Positions 35,101-46,319 of a stretch of DNA of 64,000 nucleotides are shown one piece after another. Each line of letters begins with the position of its first letter. Position 1 is the stretch's first letter. The notes under the pieces are model-generated. The model was not told where the DNA came from. It made no database searches and saw nothing but the letters and a program-made list of their open reading frames with translations. The position numbers and the translations under genes are program-made. The stretch is from positions 7,072,501-7,136,500 of the forward strand of contig NC_088295.1 in the NCBI RefSeq assembly GCF_032854445.1. The letters run 5' to 3'. This DNA comes from Liolophura sinensis. Lineage: Eukaryota; Mollusca; Polyplacophora; Chitonida; Chitonidae.

Positions 35101-35661
35101 AACTGTTCCCATGGTTTTCATGCAATAACTAACTGGTCTAAACATTGTTCATTTTGATAAAATGCATGCAAATTCATTTTGTGTAATTAGAGATCAACTT
35201 AAAAAATTCCGGCATTACTTTAATATGCGTGTTTTCTTGATTCTGATTGGTTGTTGGTTTCCATGTTTCCATAACAGTTTTAACTATTATCCGTTTTTTT
35301 GTATTAAATTATTGAAAAAATGACTTGATTCAATTATTAATGAGTTTTGCCTACGTTGATATATATACATGCACATGTACTGATTGGATTCTGCACTTGG
35401 TTTTGTCACTTTCAGAAAAGAGACGTGTTATCTAGAACCAAGCAAGCCCGTGACGCTCTGAGAATAGACAATCAGAAACTGCGCCAGAACTGTGGTTTGT
35501 TAGGTAATGAGTCTCTGTTGCGGGACTTCGAAGACCAGAGGAACGAAAGCGATGAGCTGAAAATGAAACTGGAGCGGTTGAGGATGCAGCATGCTGAGCT
35601 GACCCTTAACTGTACTCAAGTGCGGAGGAAGATTGAGCAGGTGCGCCTAAGTCAGGTTTAG
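23102..35661 (+). CDS. CCDC96: Coiled-coil domain-containing protein 96 / CFAP184 (11 coding exons)
   Basis: An axonemal protein that, with CCDC113, belongs to a complex between radial spokes and other regulators of ciliary motility. The coding exons are 23102-23204, 23479-23712, 24123-24442, 24923-25049, 25326-25435, 27876-28029, 28833-29026, 29760-29879, 30255-30347, 31204-31341 and 35416-35661. The phases agree throughout and give 612 codons plus stop; the human protein is about 555. Residues 1 to about 298 are acidic and low-complexity (Glu, Gly, Gln, Ala, Pro). The rest is coiled coil and carries the conserved CCDC96/CCDC113 domain, including LIDFEQLKIENQTYNEKIEE in exon 9. The acidic head separates it from CCDC113. 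The intron after exon 4 has a GC donor (GATG/GCAAGT), the only choice that keeps the frame. For exon 5, acceptors at 25299 and 25332 also keep the frame. A 5' UTR exon upstream is inferred from the acceptor at 23088-23089. AATAAA follows at 35833. Confidence 0.95.
25050..25325 (+). other. GC-AG intron of CCDC96
   Basis: The exon before it ends GATG and the intron begins GCAAGT. No GT donor nearby joins in frame with exon 5, while GC at 25050-25051 does. GC-AG introns are a minor class in animals and typically have otherwise strong donor consensus, as here. Confidence 0.7.
25456..25712 (+). mobile_element. SINE family A, near full length, in CCDC96 intron 5
   Basis: tRNA-like head with A box (GGCTCAGTGGGTTAGC) and B box (GTTCAAGTCC), a central region and the tail 'gtaaacaccaatcaaataaa'. 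It is flanked by 10-bp duplications 'tagaggttaa' (25446-25455, 25713-25722). The insertion lies only 20 bp past the donor of exon 5. Confidence 0.9.
26520..27785 (+). repeat. ~41-bp minisatellite with 165-bp higher-order period, CCDC96 intron 5
   Basis: Subunits alternate words such as 'gatgggtctctgcaccaag', 'gattggtctcttccatgtag', 'ggtgggactttggcatgtag' and 'catctgttgatgggtctcta'. The landmark 'tctctgcac' recurs at 26751, 26915, 27080, 27245 and 27409, giving a period of 164-165 bp made of four subunits. The right end returns to simple subunits. Confidence 0.9.
28335..28800 (+). repeat. ~31-bp minisatellite in CCDC96 intron 6
   Basis: Around a dozen diverged copies of 'gactatgagctgatgtttac' plus 'tgtcctgtagca'. 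It reaches to within about 35 bp of the acceptor of exon 7 (28831-28832). Each unit carries 'ctgtag', so many weak acceptor-like sites precede the true one. Confidence 0.85.
29044..29271 (-). mobile_element. SINE family A, diverged, in CCDC96 intron 7
   Basis: Reverse copy from the poly(TTTA) tail to the head. The flanks 'tattgctggat' (29033-29043) and 'tattgttggat' (29276-29286) form an 11-bp duplication with one change. It lies 17 bp past the donor of exon 7. It is more diverged than the copy in intron 5. Confidence 0.85.
29560..29690 (+). repeat. Short tandem repeat (~44 bp, 3 copies)
   Basis: Three copies built on 'ataaagacaagcagatacat' and 'tgtagcagtacctgttat' in CCDC96 intron 7. Confidence 0.7.
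30596..30685. repeat. Perfect 29-bp inverted repeat (hairpin) in CCDC96 intron 9
   Basis: Arms 30596-30624 and 30657-30685 are exact reverse complements. The 32-base centre contains a further 6-bp stem (ctcata/tatgag). Each arm holds an ATGCAAAT octamer, in opposite orientations. It is probably a small foldback element or MITE remnant. Confidence 0.85.
30735..31070 (+). repeat. Degenerate tandem repeat in CCDC96 intron 9
   Basis: Loose repetition of 'gtaaaagtcttgatgggtct' and 'gtggtaacaacagtgtaaa' with a period near 60 bp. Copies are strongly diverged. Confidence 0.5.
32990..33665. repeat. 54-bp minisatellite, about 12.5 copies, in CCDC96 intron 10
   Basis: Units contain 'ttggatacataaggtgttga' and 'cctgttaaggtggttgtt'. 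Because 54 is a multiple of three, the minus strand stays open for 190 codons with an 18-residue period (32988-33560). I treat this as a by-product, not a gene. Confidence 0.93.
33868..34025 (-). mobile_element. SINE family A, 5'-truncated, in CCDC96 intron 10
   Basis: Tail at the low-coordinate end. It is flanked by 'gctactgttgtata' (33854-33867) and 'gctactgtggtata' (34026-34039), one difference in 14. A short plus-oriented piece of the same tail (34044-34080) lies beside it, giving an inverted pair. Confidence 0.8.
34081..35415 (+). other. Rest of CCDC96 intron 10
   Basis: AT-rich intron sequence with no recognised element. It ends with the acceptor tract 'ttttgtcactttcag' ahead of the last exon. 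Confidence 0.6.
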
Positions 35662-35832
35662 TTCTGAGAAAGGAGAAGCTGGAATAAGGGCTCTGATTAT
35701 ATACCTGTAATAGGATCCTCTTGAGGTGACTGTGATGTTTAACACAACTTATTTATTAACTCACGCGCATCCAGGGTGATGCACTGTACATAGAAGATAC
35801 CAAAAGATTGTACATAAAATTGTAATGTTTTG

Positions 35833-35838
35833 AATAAA
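35833..35838 (+). terminator. Polyadenylation signal of CCDC96
   Basis: AATAAA 172 bp past the stop codon at 35659-35661. It is the first such hexamer after the stop. Confidence 0.7.
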
Positions 35839-36344
35839 GATGTAAATAGTCTGTCCATACATGCTTCCTAATGGCTTACAATTTCTGTGTGTTGTTGACA
35901 CATGCTTAATACATGTTCGAATAAGTCCATGGTTTTGTAAATATACATATATGCATGTACATGTACATCAGTAAATTTTACTCAGACTTGAGGGTGTCAG
36001 AAAATTTCAGCGTGTTATTGATTTGGCTGGGGTGTGTCTTATCATGATTGCGAGCTGTTAGGTCTAGTGTTTTCTACAGTGCTGCAATGTCATGTTGCCC
36101 TCAAGCTTTTACATTGTTTGTTTGTGGTAACACTGCAAGGCTTCATGAATACCCATACTGGCTTCTGTGTATTTTCTTCATTTGTCAAATTTCCACACTG
36201 ATAAAATGTAACCATGATAGTGTTTGATTGATGCTGATGTATCCAGGGAATTTGTACATGCAGAGAAGTGGTCTCATTTGGGAGCTGTATAATACATGCA
36301 TGCTCTTTCCCATCCTTTACAGTTGTGGATATGTGGACAGCCTC

Positions 36345-38510
36345 AAGTTGTTGTACATGTATAGCCTTCTCACACACAGCTGTACATGTATAGCATGAGC
36401 CTTCTCGCACACAGTTGCACATGTGTAACATGAGCCTTCTTGCACACAGTTGCCCATGTGTAACATGAGACTTCTCACACACAGTTGTACATGTAAAGCA
36501 TGAACCTTCTCATACAGTAGTACATGTATAGCCTGAACCTTCTCACATAGAGCTGTACATGTATACCATATGCCATCTCACACAGTTGCCCATGTGTAAC
36601 ATGAGACTTCTCACACACAGTAGCCCATGTGTAACATGAGACTTCTCACACATAGTTGCACATGTATAGCATCAGCCTTCTCACACACAGCTGTACATGT
36701 CTAGCCTGAGCTTTCTCACATACAGTTGTTCATGTGTAACATGAGCTTTCTCACATAGATGCACATGTATAACATGAGTCTTCTCACACAGTTGCACATG
36801 TGTAACATGAACCTTCTATACACAGTTGTACATGTATGACATTAGCCTTCTCACACAGTTGCACATGTACAACATGAGCCTTCTCACACAGCTGTACATG
36901 TATAACCTGAGCCTTCTCACACACACTTGTACATGTCTAGCATGAGACTTCTCACACACAGTTGTATATGTGTATCATGAGCTTTCTCACATAGTTGCAC
37001 ATGTATAACATAGGGCTTTTCACACACAGCTGTACATGTATAAGATATGCCTTCTCACACACGGCTGCACGTGTAACATAAGCAATCTAACACAGTTGTA
37101 CGTGTATAGCGTGAGCCTTCCCACACACAGTAGAACATGTATAGCCTAAACCTTCTCACACACAGTTGTACATGTATAGCACGATCCTTCTCACACACAG
37201 TAGAACATATACAGCCTAAACCTTCTCACACACAGTTGTACATGTATAGCACGATCCTTCTCACACACAGTAGAACATATACAGCCTAAACCTTCTCATA
37301 CACAGTTGTACATGTATAGCACGATCCTTCTCACACACAGTAGAACATGTATAGCCTAAACCTTCTCACACACAGTTGTACATGTATAGCACGATCCTTT
37401 TCACACACAGTAGAACATGTATACCCTAAACCTTCTCATACACAGTTGTACATGTATAGCACGATCCTTCTCACACACACAGTAGAACATGTATACCCTA
37501 AACCTTCTCATACACAGTTGTACATGTATAGCACGATCCTTCTCACACACAGTAGAACATGTATACCCTAAACCTTCTCACACACAGTTGTACATGTATA
37601 GCACGATCCTTCTCACACACAGTAGAACATGTATACCCTAAACCTTCTCATACACAGTTGTACGTGTATAGCATGATCCTTCTCACACACAGTAGAACAT
37701 GTATACCCTAAACCTTCTCATACACAGTTGTACATGTATAGCACGATCCTTCTCACACACACAGTAGAACATGTATACCCTAAACCTTCTCACACACAGT
37801 TGTACATGTATAGCACGATCCTTCTCACACACAGTAGAACATGTATACCCTAAACCTTCTCACACACAGTTGTACATGTATAGCACGATCCTTCTCACAC
37901 ACAGTAGAACATGTATACCCTAAACCTTCTCACGCACAGCTGTACATGTATACCCTAAACCTTCTCACACACAGTTGTACATGTATAGTGTGAGCCTTCT
38001 CACACACATAGTTTTAGATATATAACATGAGCCTCCTCACACACAGCTGTACATGTATAGCCTGAACCTTCTCACACACAGTTGTACATGTATAACATAA
38101 GCCTTCTCACACAGTTGTAGATGTGTAGCATGAGTCTTCTCATATATAGTTGTACCTGTGTAGCATGAGCCCTCCCACTCACAGTTGAACATGTATAGCC
38201 TGAGCCTCTTCACACCCAGTTGTACATGTATAGCCTATTAAGGCATTCTCACACACAGTTGTACATGTATAGCCTATTAAGGCATTCTCACACACAGTTG
38301 TACATGTATAGCATGCCTCTTCACATGCAGTTATAAATGTATAGCGTATTAAAGCATTTTCACACACAGTTGTAACATACACATGTCGCATGCATGTTCT
38401 CGCATACTGTTGCACATGTATAGTTTAAGCATTCTCACACACAGTTTTAACATATGGCATACATGTCCTTGTGCACAGTTGTACATGTATAAGCATTCTC
38501 ACACACCGTT
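36345..38510. repeat. ~31-bp minisatellite array, about 65 units
   Basis: Units combine 'cttctcacacacagttg' with 'tacatgtatagcatgag'. Between about 37,130 and 37,950 the array is nearly uniform with a two-unit period of about 62 bp, alternating 'tagaacatgtataccctaaac' type and 'tgtatagcacgatcc' type units. It begins about 500 bp after the CCDC96 polyadenylation signal. Open frames here are by-products. Confidence 0.93.
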
Positions 38511-38966
38511 AAGATTTTAGCAGAAATTTTCTTACAGGCAGTTTTGCACGAACCCTTGTAGGGCAATATTGGAAGTGCTCTCTTAGGAGCTCATAAAGGA
38601 ACTTTCACTCAGGATTGTCGTTTGTTGGCGCCCTTTTCTCCCGGACGGGGTATTTGTCTGATAATAACACTTACACTGTAGCGTAGCTATAAGTAATGCT
38701 CTCGATCTGCTGGTGGTCTACCTCATTCCAGGGTTTGATAACAAAGTATACCCACAGGTTTCACTCTGGTGTTGGCAGGGTGAATGGAGAACTGTGTGAA
38801 TTACGTCGAACTGACAGCCGTGAGATCCCTACCTAATCTCACGATGCAGGTACCCAGCGACAGGATTTACCGTATTCAGCTTAGAAACGGTCAGTTTAAG
38901 TTTTGCTGGATTACAACTTTCTTGCATGTTGCCCCTATAATTACGTACGTGCATACAGATCTATAT

Positions 38967-39234
38967 TTATTTATTTATTTATTTGATTGGTGTTTTACGC
39001 CGTACTCAAGAATATTTCACTTATACGACGGCGGCCAGCATTATAGTGGGTGAAAACTGGGCACAGCCTGGGGGAAACCCACGACTATCCGCAGGTTTTT
39101 GACAGACCTTCCCACGTACGGCCGGAGAGGAAGCCAGCATGAGCTGCACTTGAACTCACAGCGACCGCCTTGGTGAGAGCTCCTGGGTCTTTACACTGTG
39201 CTAGCGCGCTAACCAACTGAGCCACGGAGGCCCC
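38967..39234 (-). mobile_element. SINE family A, full length, best copy
   Basis: 268 bp, from a (TTTA)n tail to the tRNA-like head. On the minus strand it has A box TGGCTCAGTTGG (39213-39224) and B box GAGTTCAAGTGC (39145-39156). It is flanked by the perfect 11-bp duplication 'cagatctatat' (38956-38966, 39235-39245). This copy can serve as the reference for the family. Confidence 0.93.
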
Positions 39235-39245
39235 CAGATCTATAT

Positions 39246-41440
39246 AATTGCCAAATATAATTGTGGATACGTATGCTTTGCACCGTCGTCCTTAATCCAA
39301 AATTGCTCTGACGTTACGTTTGGCAAAAGTGGACTACATTGCCCTCGCAGTTGTTATAACGGTTGTAGACTGACAACCTGCAGATACTCCACTCAGTCGA
39401 AGATCACTGCTTGTGCTAAATGCTATAGTTATTTATACTGGGTGAACCTAGTGACTTGCATTTTTAACATTTTTGGTCAGGTCTGCGTATATGGCATTTA
39501 AAGACCACATTGTAATACGTTATCCTGAGGCATGTACGCTATTCCTTGTTTTGTATATTGAAACCTCCGCATTTATCTTGTCCATCAGAAGCCAAGTATG
39601 CAACCATTGTGTTTTATGATTGGATGTATCTTCTAAATGTGGAATGAAGACACGATTCGTCTTCTTGAGAGGTGCTGTACCAGATGTAAAATTTCATCAG
39701 ATACAAATTTCCTCAACGAGCAAACGCTGTGAAATTATGTCCATAAATTGAAAATGGCGTTGTAATGGCTTCTGCTTTCCAAGTAAATTTCATCCTGTGC
39801 CTAAACAACGAAGGTCTCTGGCGAGTGGGTTTATTAGGACTGACTCCGACCAAATAAAACTTTCCGGTCTCCATGGAATCCGGAAGATTTCACAGCGTTA
39901 CAATTACAGGGCTGGTTGTTGGGGTTGATGGCGAAGTGAGCCCGCGGAGAGATTTGAAAGCGTCACGTTATTTACCAGCCTGTCCAGGGGGAGAAACAAA
40001 AGGATCACTCCTCTCAGTAACAAGCCTGGAAGGACCCCCCCCCCCCCCACCCAAAAAAAAAAACAACCAAAAAACTACCCAAAACAGCTAAGTTCCTGGA
40101 CGTCAAGTCCCAGCCATAGCGACCGACCCTGAACCTAAATACCTATAACTGCCTTTCAAGACACGGTATTACTGTGCACCAGGGATCAACGCCACGGACT
40201 ACTCCACAGGGGACCTCTTCCTATCCTGAGAGACCAGTCCTTTCAGACCAACTGATGGAGGAATGTAGATGTACAGGTATTAGGATTCTCTGACCACATT
40301 TTTTGTCAGGCATCATTATTGTTGTTTATATTACCTCCGCAAAAGGCAAAGTCAGTTGTAAGAATGAGCTGTTTTACAGTCAGACTCAACACAGACTCGG
40401 GGGTAGAGCAGGGGAATTGATTTCCTTAGCCGGAGATGCATTATCTGAAGAGAGACTCGACAGAAGGATGGTCCCGGACATAACTAGGTTAGAAAGAGGC
40501 TTGAGTTTCTCTCCTCTCTTTTAAATTGCTTGCCGATTTGTATCTTGGCCATCCTAATGCCATCTAGGGTCATCTAATTTAGGAAACAAGGACAAGTCAC
40601 TTGGCCTTTACAGCCATTTGTTTTGGTGCGTATTGAGAGCTGCTCCTCCCCGGGCTTTGTCCCGGGGTACTAGACCCAAAGTCATTTACACTTAATCAGA
40701 TCCCCGGTCGATTTTATTGTGCATCATTTGGAAACATTTATAGCTCATACTGGTGGGTATAATAGCACAGTTTAGTCCCACAGTGGTTGGTCTGTTAAAG
40801 ATGGCCAGGCTATTTAATGGTAGCCAGCGAGTTTTTGTTAATTCGCCCACCAGACGGTCCTAATTGCTGGAAATAACAAAGCTGTAACCCTCAGCGTTCT
40901 GTTCCTCCGTAGCCGCTGGACTGCTCCCAAGCCTCCATGACTTCAGGGAGTTCTGATCGACAATAAACGCCAGTGAAAAGATGAGTGTACGATTTAACCC
41001 GGTATAGATTCCGCCGGTTGTGGTCACGGCAAGTTAGCTCTATTTACATCATTTAGCGTTCTTGACAATTCGGTGGTGTGTCTTTCTGCCAACGGACGTA
41101 ATTCAGCGACAATAAACCCGGGCTTATGTCTACAGCGCATTTACGTGGCGAGCTCATCGTCATTAGGGATGAACATGTTCATAAAAGTCAGAGATTTACG
41201 TTACCTACCTAAATAAGAAGTCCACATGGTCCCATACAGCTCTTTTAGGGCCACCAGGCTCTTGACATTACAGTGAAGAGCTGGTTTGACAAAAGTCTGA
41301 TAAACAATAATATGTTGTAACCGTTCATCTTATAAATATGATCAAGATAAAATAATGTTTAATGTGGTTTTGTACCGATTTTTATATTCAAGCTGTGTCA
41401 TGTTATTAAAATTCCAAAACTCCGGTGGTAGCTGTGAATT
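39246..41440. other. Unique sequence, no gene recognised
   Basis: Mixed composition, less AT-rich than the left half. There is a poly-C tract at about 40,036-40,049. A few frames of 70-75 codons (39873-40091, 40303-40524) show nothing familiar. The segment 40,580-41,200 has few repeats and could hold conserved non-coding sequence. Confidence 0.4.
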
Positions 41441-41687
41441 GATTTATTTATTTATTTGATTGGTCTTTTACGCCGTACTCAAGAATATTTCACTTACACG
41501 ACGGCGGCCAGCATTATGGTGGGAGGAAACCGGGGGAAACCCACGCTCATCGGCAGGTTGCGGCAGACCTTCCCACGTACGACCGGAGAGGAAGCCAGCA
41601 TGAGCTGGACTTGAACTCACAGCGACCGCATTGGTGAGAGGCTTCTGGGTCATTACGTTGCGCTTGCGCGCTAACGAACTGAGCCAC
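41441..41687 (-). mobile_element. SINE family A, nearly full length
   Basis: Reverse-oriented, with tail at 41,441 and A-box end 'gagccac' at 41,687. It has a small internal deletion near the Gly/Cys-rich central block (the 'cagagc' word is missing). The flanking duplication is unclear. Confidence 0.88.
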
Positions 41688-42942
41688 AATTAAAGCACAT
41701 TTGTTTCTGTGAAAACTACATGTATGGATAGTGTAACAATATCATCGTTAAAATCCTAAACTCTAATGGTATTTACGGTGTTTTCTTACGGCAGCAATGT
41801 TGTCGTTAGAGATCAAATTCTTTTCTGTGAGATCAATCTGTCAGAAATATCATAACACCAATCATACTATTTGTCACTGCATAATTTCACTGGAATGCTA
41901 AACACGTACTAACTCTGTACCATTACAGAATTGTTTTACGGAACTGTCTTGGATACATTTACGCCATTATTTACACACCCCATGCCATGTGCTATCTTCA
42001 AGGAAAATGCTCTGAAAAATGTGAGAGAAAGCAGATTGCTATCACAGACAAGAGTTTACTATTGATCAGTTGTTACTTCTGTTCACCTCCCAATGGGAAT
42101 ATAACAGCCTGCGCTGGTAAGCTTCCTCAAATAGGCTACTTCTCACTTCTTTTGAGATAATGTAGGCTTAATTCTTCACGAGTAAACTCTGTTACTCTGT
42201 ACCTGTATGCAGCTAAAGGTTGTAGAAACAATGCTGTGCTAATTACCAGAAGCTATTATGTCTGAACAGCTATTTCGTTGTTTGAACCGAGTCAACCAAT
42301 TGTACCTTGTAAATGATTAACAAAACGTAACGCACCCTGTTACCTCTAACTGGCCATTCTGTATCTACGTGAATTGTGACCTCTCTGGATATAGCTTCCG
42401 GGTCGAGGTTCCCGTGGGTTTGTATTGTTTTGGTTGGTCATACTGATGAACGTTTGTGTATGTTTTCAATGGTGAGAATTTTAAAGCCCATAAATGCATA
42501 CAATTCTTTTCGCTTTGTAGGCCGCAAATTTGACGACTCATCGACGACAGTACGAGCGCTACGATTTCCTTTATCCCTTGAACTAACTGCAATCGTAAAT
42601 TGTGTATAAAATAGTCTTTAGTACCGCGTTAAAACATAAGTGAATCTCTCAGAAAATCAGTCATAGTATTAATAGATAGTATGTTAATTGTTGGCAATGG
42701 TTCAAAGCTTGCACGATGGTTATCCTTTTCCACACATTTATATTTGCTGAGAACTGAGTGCTGGATATACTATTCAAACCGCAAGATTACTCGGAGTACT
42801 CCATCTTGACGTAGGCTTATAGTCCCAAATGCATCGGTTTTGATCTCATGTGCATGACATCTGTAGAAGAAGCATGAAAGCTTCCAATTTAACCTAACAA
42901 ACTAGTGCTTCCCTACCCCAGTCGGACTGGTCTCAATCTGAG
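41688..42942. other. Unique spacer
   Basis: No coding similarity, repeat array or mobile element recognised. Confidence 0.5.
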
Positions 42943-43179
42943 TCAGGGGATTCGAATCCTGGAGAACTATCGCCCACGTAAATGATCCGTTTTAACAACT
43001 GCTTATGAACGGAAGCAAAATGAACCCTATCAAAATGTTTGAGCTGTTGTCTAATAGCGTGCAATATGAAGTGGATTGTGCTCGCGGTGTGTTTTAGGTG
43101 ATATATTCGTCTAATGAAAAAGCGACTTTTTCTTGTTAATTATTGTTGTTAGTGTCACTGTCGCAATCCGGCATCTAAG
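42943..43179 (+). repeat. Direct duplication, copy 1 (237 bp)
   Basis: Aligns without gaps to 44203-44439, with about 16 differences (about 93% identity by eye). It starts at 'ggattcgaatcctgga', which resembles a tRNA B box, but no A box or tRNA fold was seen. Confidence 0.92.
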
Positions 43180-44202
43180 CCATTTGACTAATGACCAACG
43201 CAATCTGACCATGCTGCAAACTATCACCCAATATTGTTAGAATCATCTTGTCCCCAAGACGCAAAATGGCCTTTAAGCTATGGAGTGCTGCTGCCAAATT
43301 TCCCGTGGAGAAAAGACTTAATTTACCTAGCAAACTGAATTATCCGCGAGACAAAAAGCAAACATTTTTATTCTGCTTAAAATGACCCGTTTACTGTTGC
43401 TAACTAGTCTGCCATTAACGTTTTTCGAATAGCTGTAGAGTAAATGACCAAAGCCGATTTTCCAGCAAAATCGCTTTTAAGGTGACGCTAATTTTCGTCG
43501 TTTTGATTAGAGCTGAAATAAAACACAGGCAAATGCCGCGCAGGATAGAATCCAGACAATTTTACGGTGCGATAACATTGATGGCGAACTGTGTAGAATC
43601 AGCCATGGTAAACTCATGGCAACTCGCTCTACTTTTTTAACCTCCTGGCTCCGACTGTCACATTAATTCTAGTCTGATTGACTTAAAGTACTCTACTGGC
43701 TAGTGCCTTGCCATTTGGAAAAGGAATCTTGAGGTATTGATGGGTTTTTACAATTGTTATAGTTACTGGAGATGAAGGATAGAGAATCCAATGTAGTTAT
43801 TTATCACACAGTCGATTAGACGTGATGCCGGCTTTTTATGTCAATTCAGCAGCAATGGAGAATGTAAGCCTTGTAGGATTGCAGCTCTCAGAATCCAACC
43901 TGAACTTTGTACAGAGCAATGGAAAATACCTCCTGTTTGATGGAAGGCAAACGTGTCGGGTATGGTGCTAAGTCTACTGAAGATCTCTACACAATAGACT
44001 CGTCTTCAAACGGTGTGATTGGCCTCAGCGAATTATTGCCAGTGGCTAGCTGACCGAAACTAAAACAAGATCTGCTATATACCATGTATACTTCACGTCT
44101 GAAACGAACTACTGAAAGGTTACAGTTGTGAAGCTAAACAGAGGGCCTCTTGAGCCACAGTGAGGATGTGTTTGGAGAGCTATGGTGTCGACGTGTTAGG
44201 GA
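43180..44202. other. Unique spacer between the two duplicated copies
   Basis: No gene seen. The sequence is of balanced composition and free of simple repeats. Confidence 0.5.
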
Positions 44203-44439
44203 TCAGGTGATTCGAATCCTGGAGAACTATCGCCCACGTACATGATCCGTTTTAACAACTGCTTGTGAATGGAAACAAAGTGAACCCTATCAAAATGTTT
44301 GAGCTGTTGTCTAAAAGTGTGCAATATGAAGTGGATTGTGATCGCGTTGAGTTTCAGGTGATATATTCGGCTAATGAAAAAGCGACTTTTTCTTGTTAAT
44401 TATTGTTGTTTGTATCACTGGCGCAATCCGGCATCTAAG
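44203..44439 (+). repeat. Direct duplication, copy 2 (237 bp)
   Basis: Second copy, offset by exactly 1,260 bp from the first. It runs straight into the minisatellite that starts near 44,445. Confidence 0.92.
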
Positions 44440-44444
44440 TCTGA

Positions 44445-45480
44445 TGGTGAGACCGATGGTGACGACGTTTTAAGAGAGCCATAGTGAAGCCGTCTTGGGG
44501 GGCATAATGTCGGTGCTTTGGGTGAGCCGGGAGATGGCTGGTGACGGCGTCTTGGGGTAGCAGTCATAGTTACGGCGTCTTAGGGGAGCAGCCATAGTGA
44601 TGGCGTCTTGGGGGAGCAGCCATAGGGACGGCGTCTTGGGGGAGCCATAATGTCGGTGTTTTGGGTGAGACGGGTGAAGGATGGTGACGGCGTCTTAGTT
44701 AAGCCATGGTAACAGCGTCTTGGGAGATGCATGGTGACGTTGTCTTGGATGAGCGATGCATGGTAACGGCGTTTTGGGAGACCCATGGTGACGACGTTTA
44801 AGAGAGCCATAGTGACGCCGTCTTGGGGGCCATAATTGGATGAGCCGGGTGAAGGATGGTGACGGCGTCTTGGGTAAGCCACGGTGACAGCGTCTTGGAA
44901 GATGCATGGTGACAGTGTCTTGGGAGAGCGATGCATGGTAATGGCGTCTTGGTAGACCCATGGGACGACGTTTTGAGAGAGCCATAGTGATGGCGTCTTG
45001 GGGGAGTCATAGTGCCGGGGTCTTGGGAGAGCCATGGTGATGGCGTTTTGGGTGAGCCATGGTAATAGCATCATAGAGGAGCCATGGCGACGGCGTCATG
45101 GGAGAGCTATAGTGAAGGCGTCTTGGGAGAGACATAGTGACAGCGTGACAGCGTCGTAGTAGGGCCATAGTCTGGGGAGATACATAGTGACAATGTGTTA
45201 GTAACGGCGCTATGGGAGAGCGATAGTGATGGCGTCCTGGGAGGCCATAATGATGGCGTCTTGGAAGAGACATAGTGATAGGGCCGTAGTAGAGCCATAG
45301 CGAGGACGTCTTGCGAGATACATAGTGTTGGGATAGCCATAGGAACGGCGTTATGGGAGAACCATGGTGAAGGTATCTTTGATCTCCAGAGTGAGGACGC
45401 GTTAGAACAGACATAGTGACAGCGTCTTTGGAGAAACACAATGATGACGTTTGTGGAGAGACCTACGGACGGCGTCTTGC
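44445..45480. repeat. ~30-35 bp minisatellite ('gacggcgtcttgggggagcc')
   Basis: About 30 diverged units with 'catagtgacggcgtcttggg' at the core. It is unusually rich in CG dinucleotides for this region. It produces several minus-strand frames of up to 175 codons (for example 45107-45634, 44580-45074) with repetitive His/Ser/Pro sequence, which I regard as by-products. Confidence 0.88.
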
Positions 45481-45750
45481 ACAAGGCACACACATAAACA
45501 TCGTTTTGGGAATCATGAACGCAGAACGTCGATAATGATTGACGGTTGGTATACGAATGTCTGTTTCGACGCATAGATTCGAAGGGTCTGGTCTGGATTG
45601 TTTGCGTGGAATCCCTATAAACTCTTCCAAGCACTTTTGACCACTGGTTCTGTCACCTGTCTCGGTTTTAGCGCATGTGTTTGTGCATGATTATTAATGA
45701 TTAAATAGTCTTTGTGATTTTTTAATTCCGAATGTTCCTTTACCTAACAG

Positions 45751-46073
45751 TGGCCCTCATCCCACAGTTGGTAGAGCGTCCGCTTCGGGAGCGGTAGATC
45801 CGGGATCATTCCTGGGTCGAGTCACACCTTAGACCTTAAAAGAGGAAATTATAACTTCCTCGCTTGGCGTTCAGCGCTAAGGGGATAGTGTAACGGCTGG
45901 TTGACCCGTTTCAGTATAATGGCTCATTATCGGTAAGACGTCTCAGTGAGGCAGTACTAGATAAAAGAGCGGTGGAAACCTGTCCTGCAACAAGGAAGCA
46001 CACTATAGTCTAAGGATTCCTGCGTCGTCAAATGACTGAAAAGTTGTTAAGTACGACGTTAAACCCCAAGCAC
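45751..46073 (+). mobile_element. SINE family B, full length with tRNA-like head
   Basis: The head holds an A-box-like 'cagttggtagagcg' and a B-box-like 'gggtcgagtca' (about 45,813). A body is shared with the copies at 18,568 and 49,731, and the tail ends 'cgttaaaccccaagcactc'. A second SINE piece is inserted directly at the tail. Confidence 0.88.
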
Positions 46074-46086
46074 TCCTTTACCAGAC

Positions 46087-46197
46087 TGGTCGTGGGTTTT
46101 CTCCCCGCTCTGCCCGGTTTCCTCCCCCCATAGTGCTGGTCGCCGTCGTATAGGTAAAATATTCTTGACGACGGCGTAAAAACACCAATCAAATAAA
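46087..46197 (+). mobile_element. SINE family A, 3' fragment inserted at the tail of a family B SINE
   Basis: 111 bp of the 3' half, flanked by the perfect 13-bp duplication 'tcctttaccagac' (46074-46086, 46198-46210). Truncated 5' end, complete tail: typical of interrupted target-primed reverse transcription. Confidence 0.93.
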
Positions 46198-46319
46198 TCC
46201 TTTACCAGACAAATAGAAAGCAGTGTTGAAAAAATGATGTCAACACTTTTAGAGATGCGAATAGCCAGCGCATTCGGAAGGGCGATACGACATTGCTCTT
46301 CGATATAATGACTGACAAC

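Noticed and set aside
37347-38415. Repetitive Cys/Thr/His frames on both strands
   Set aside because: Products of the 31-bp array; both strands are equally open.
44580-45634. Several long minus-strand frames (135-175 codons) rich in His, Ser and Pro
   Set aside because: They are translations of the ~30-bp minisatellite in different frames.
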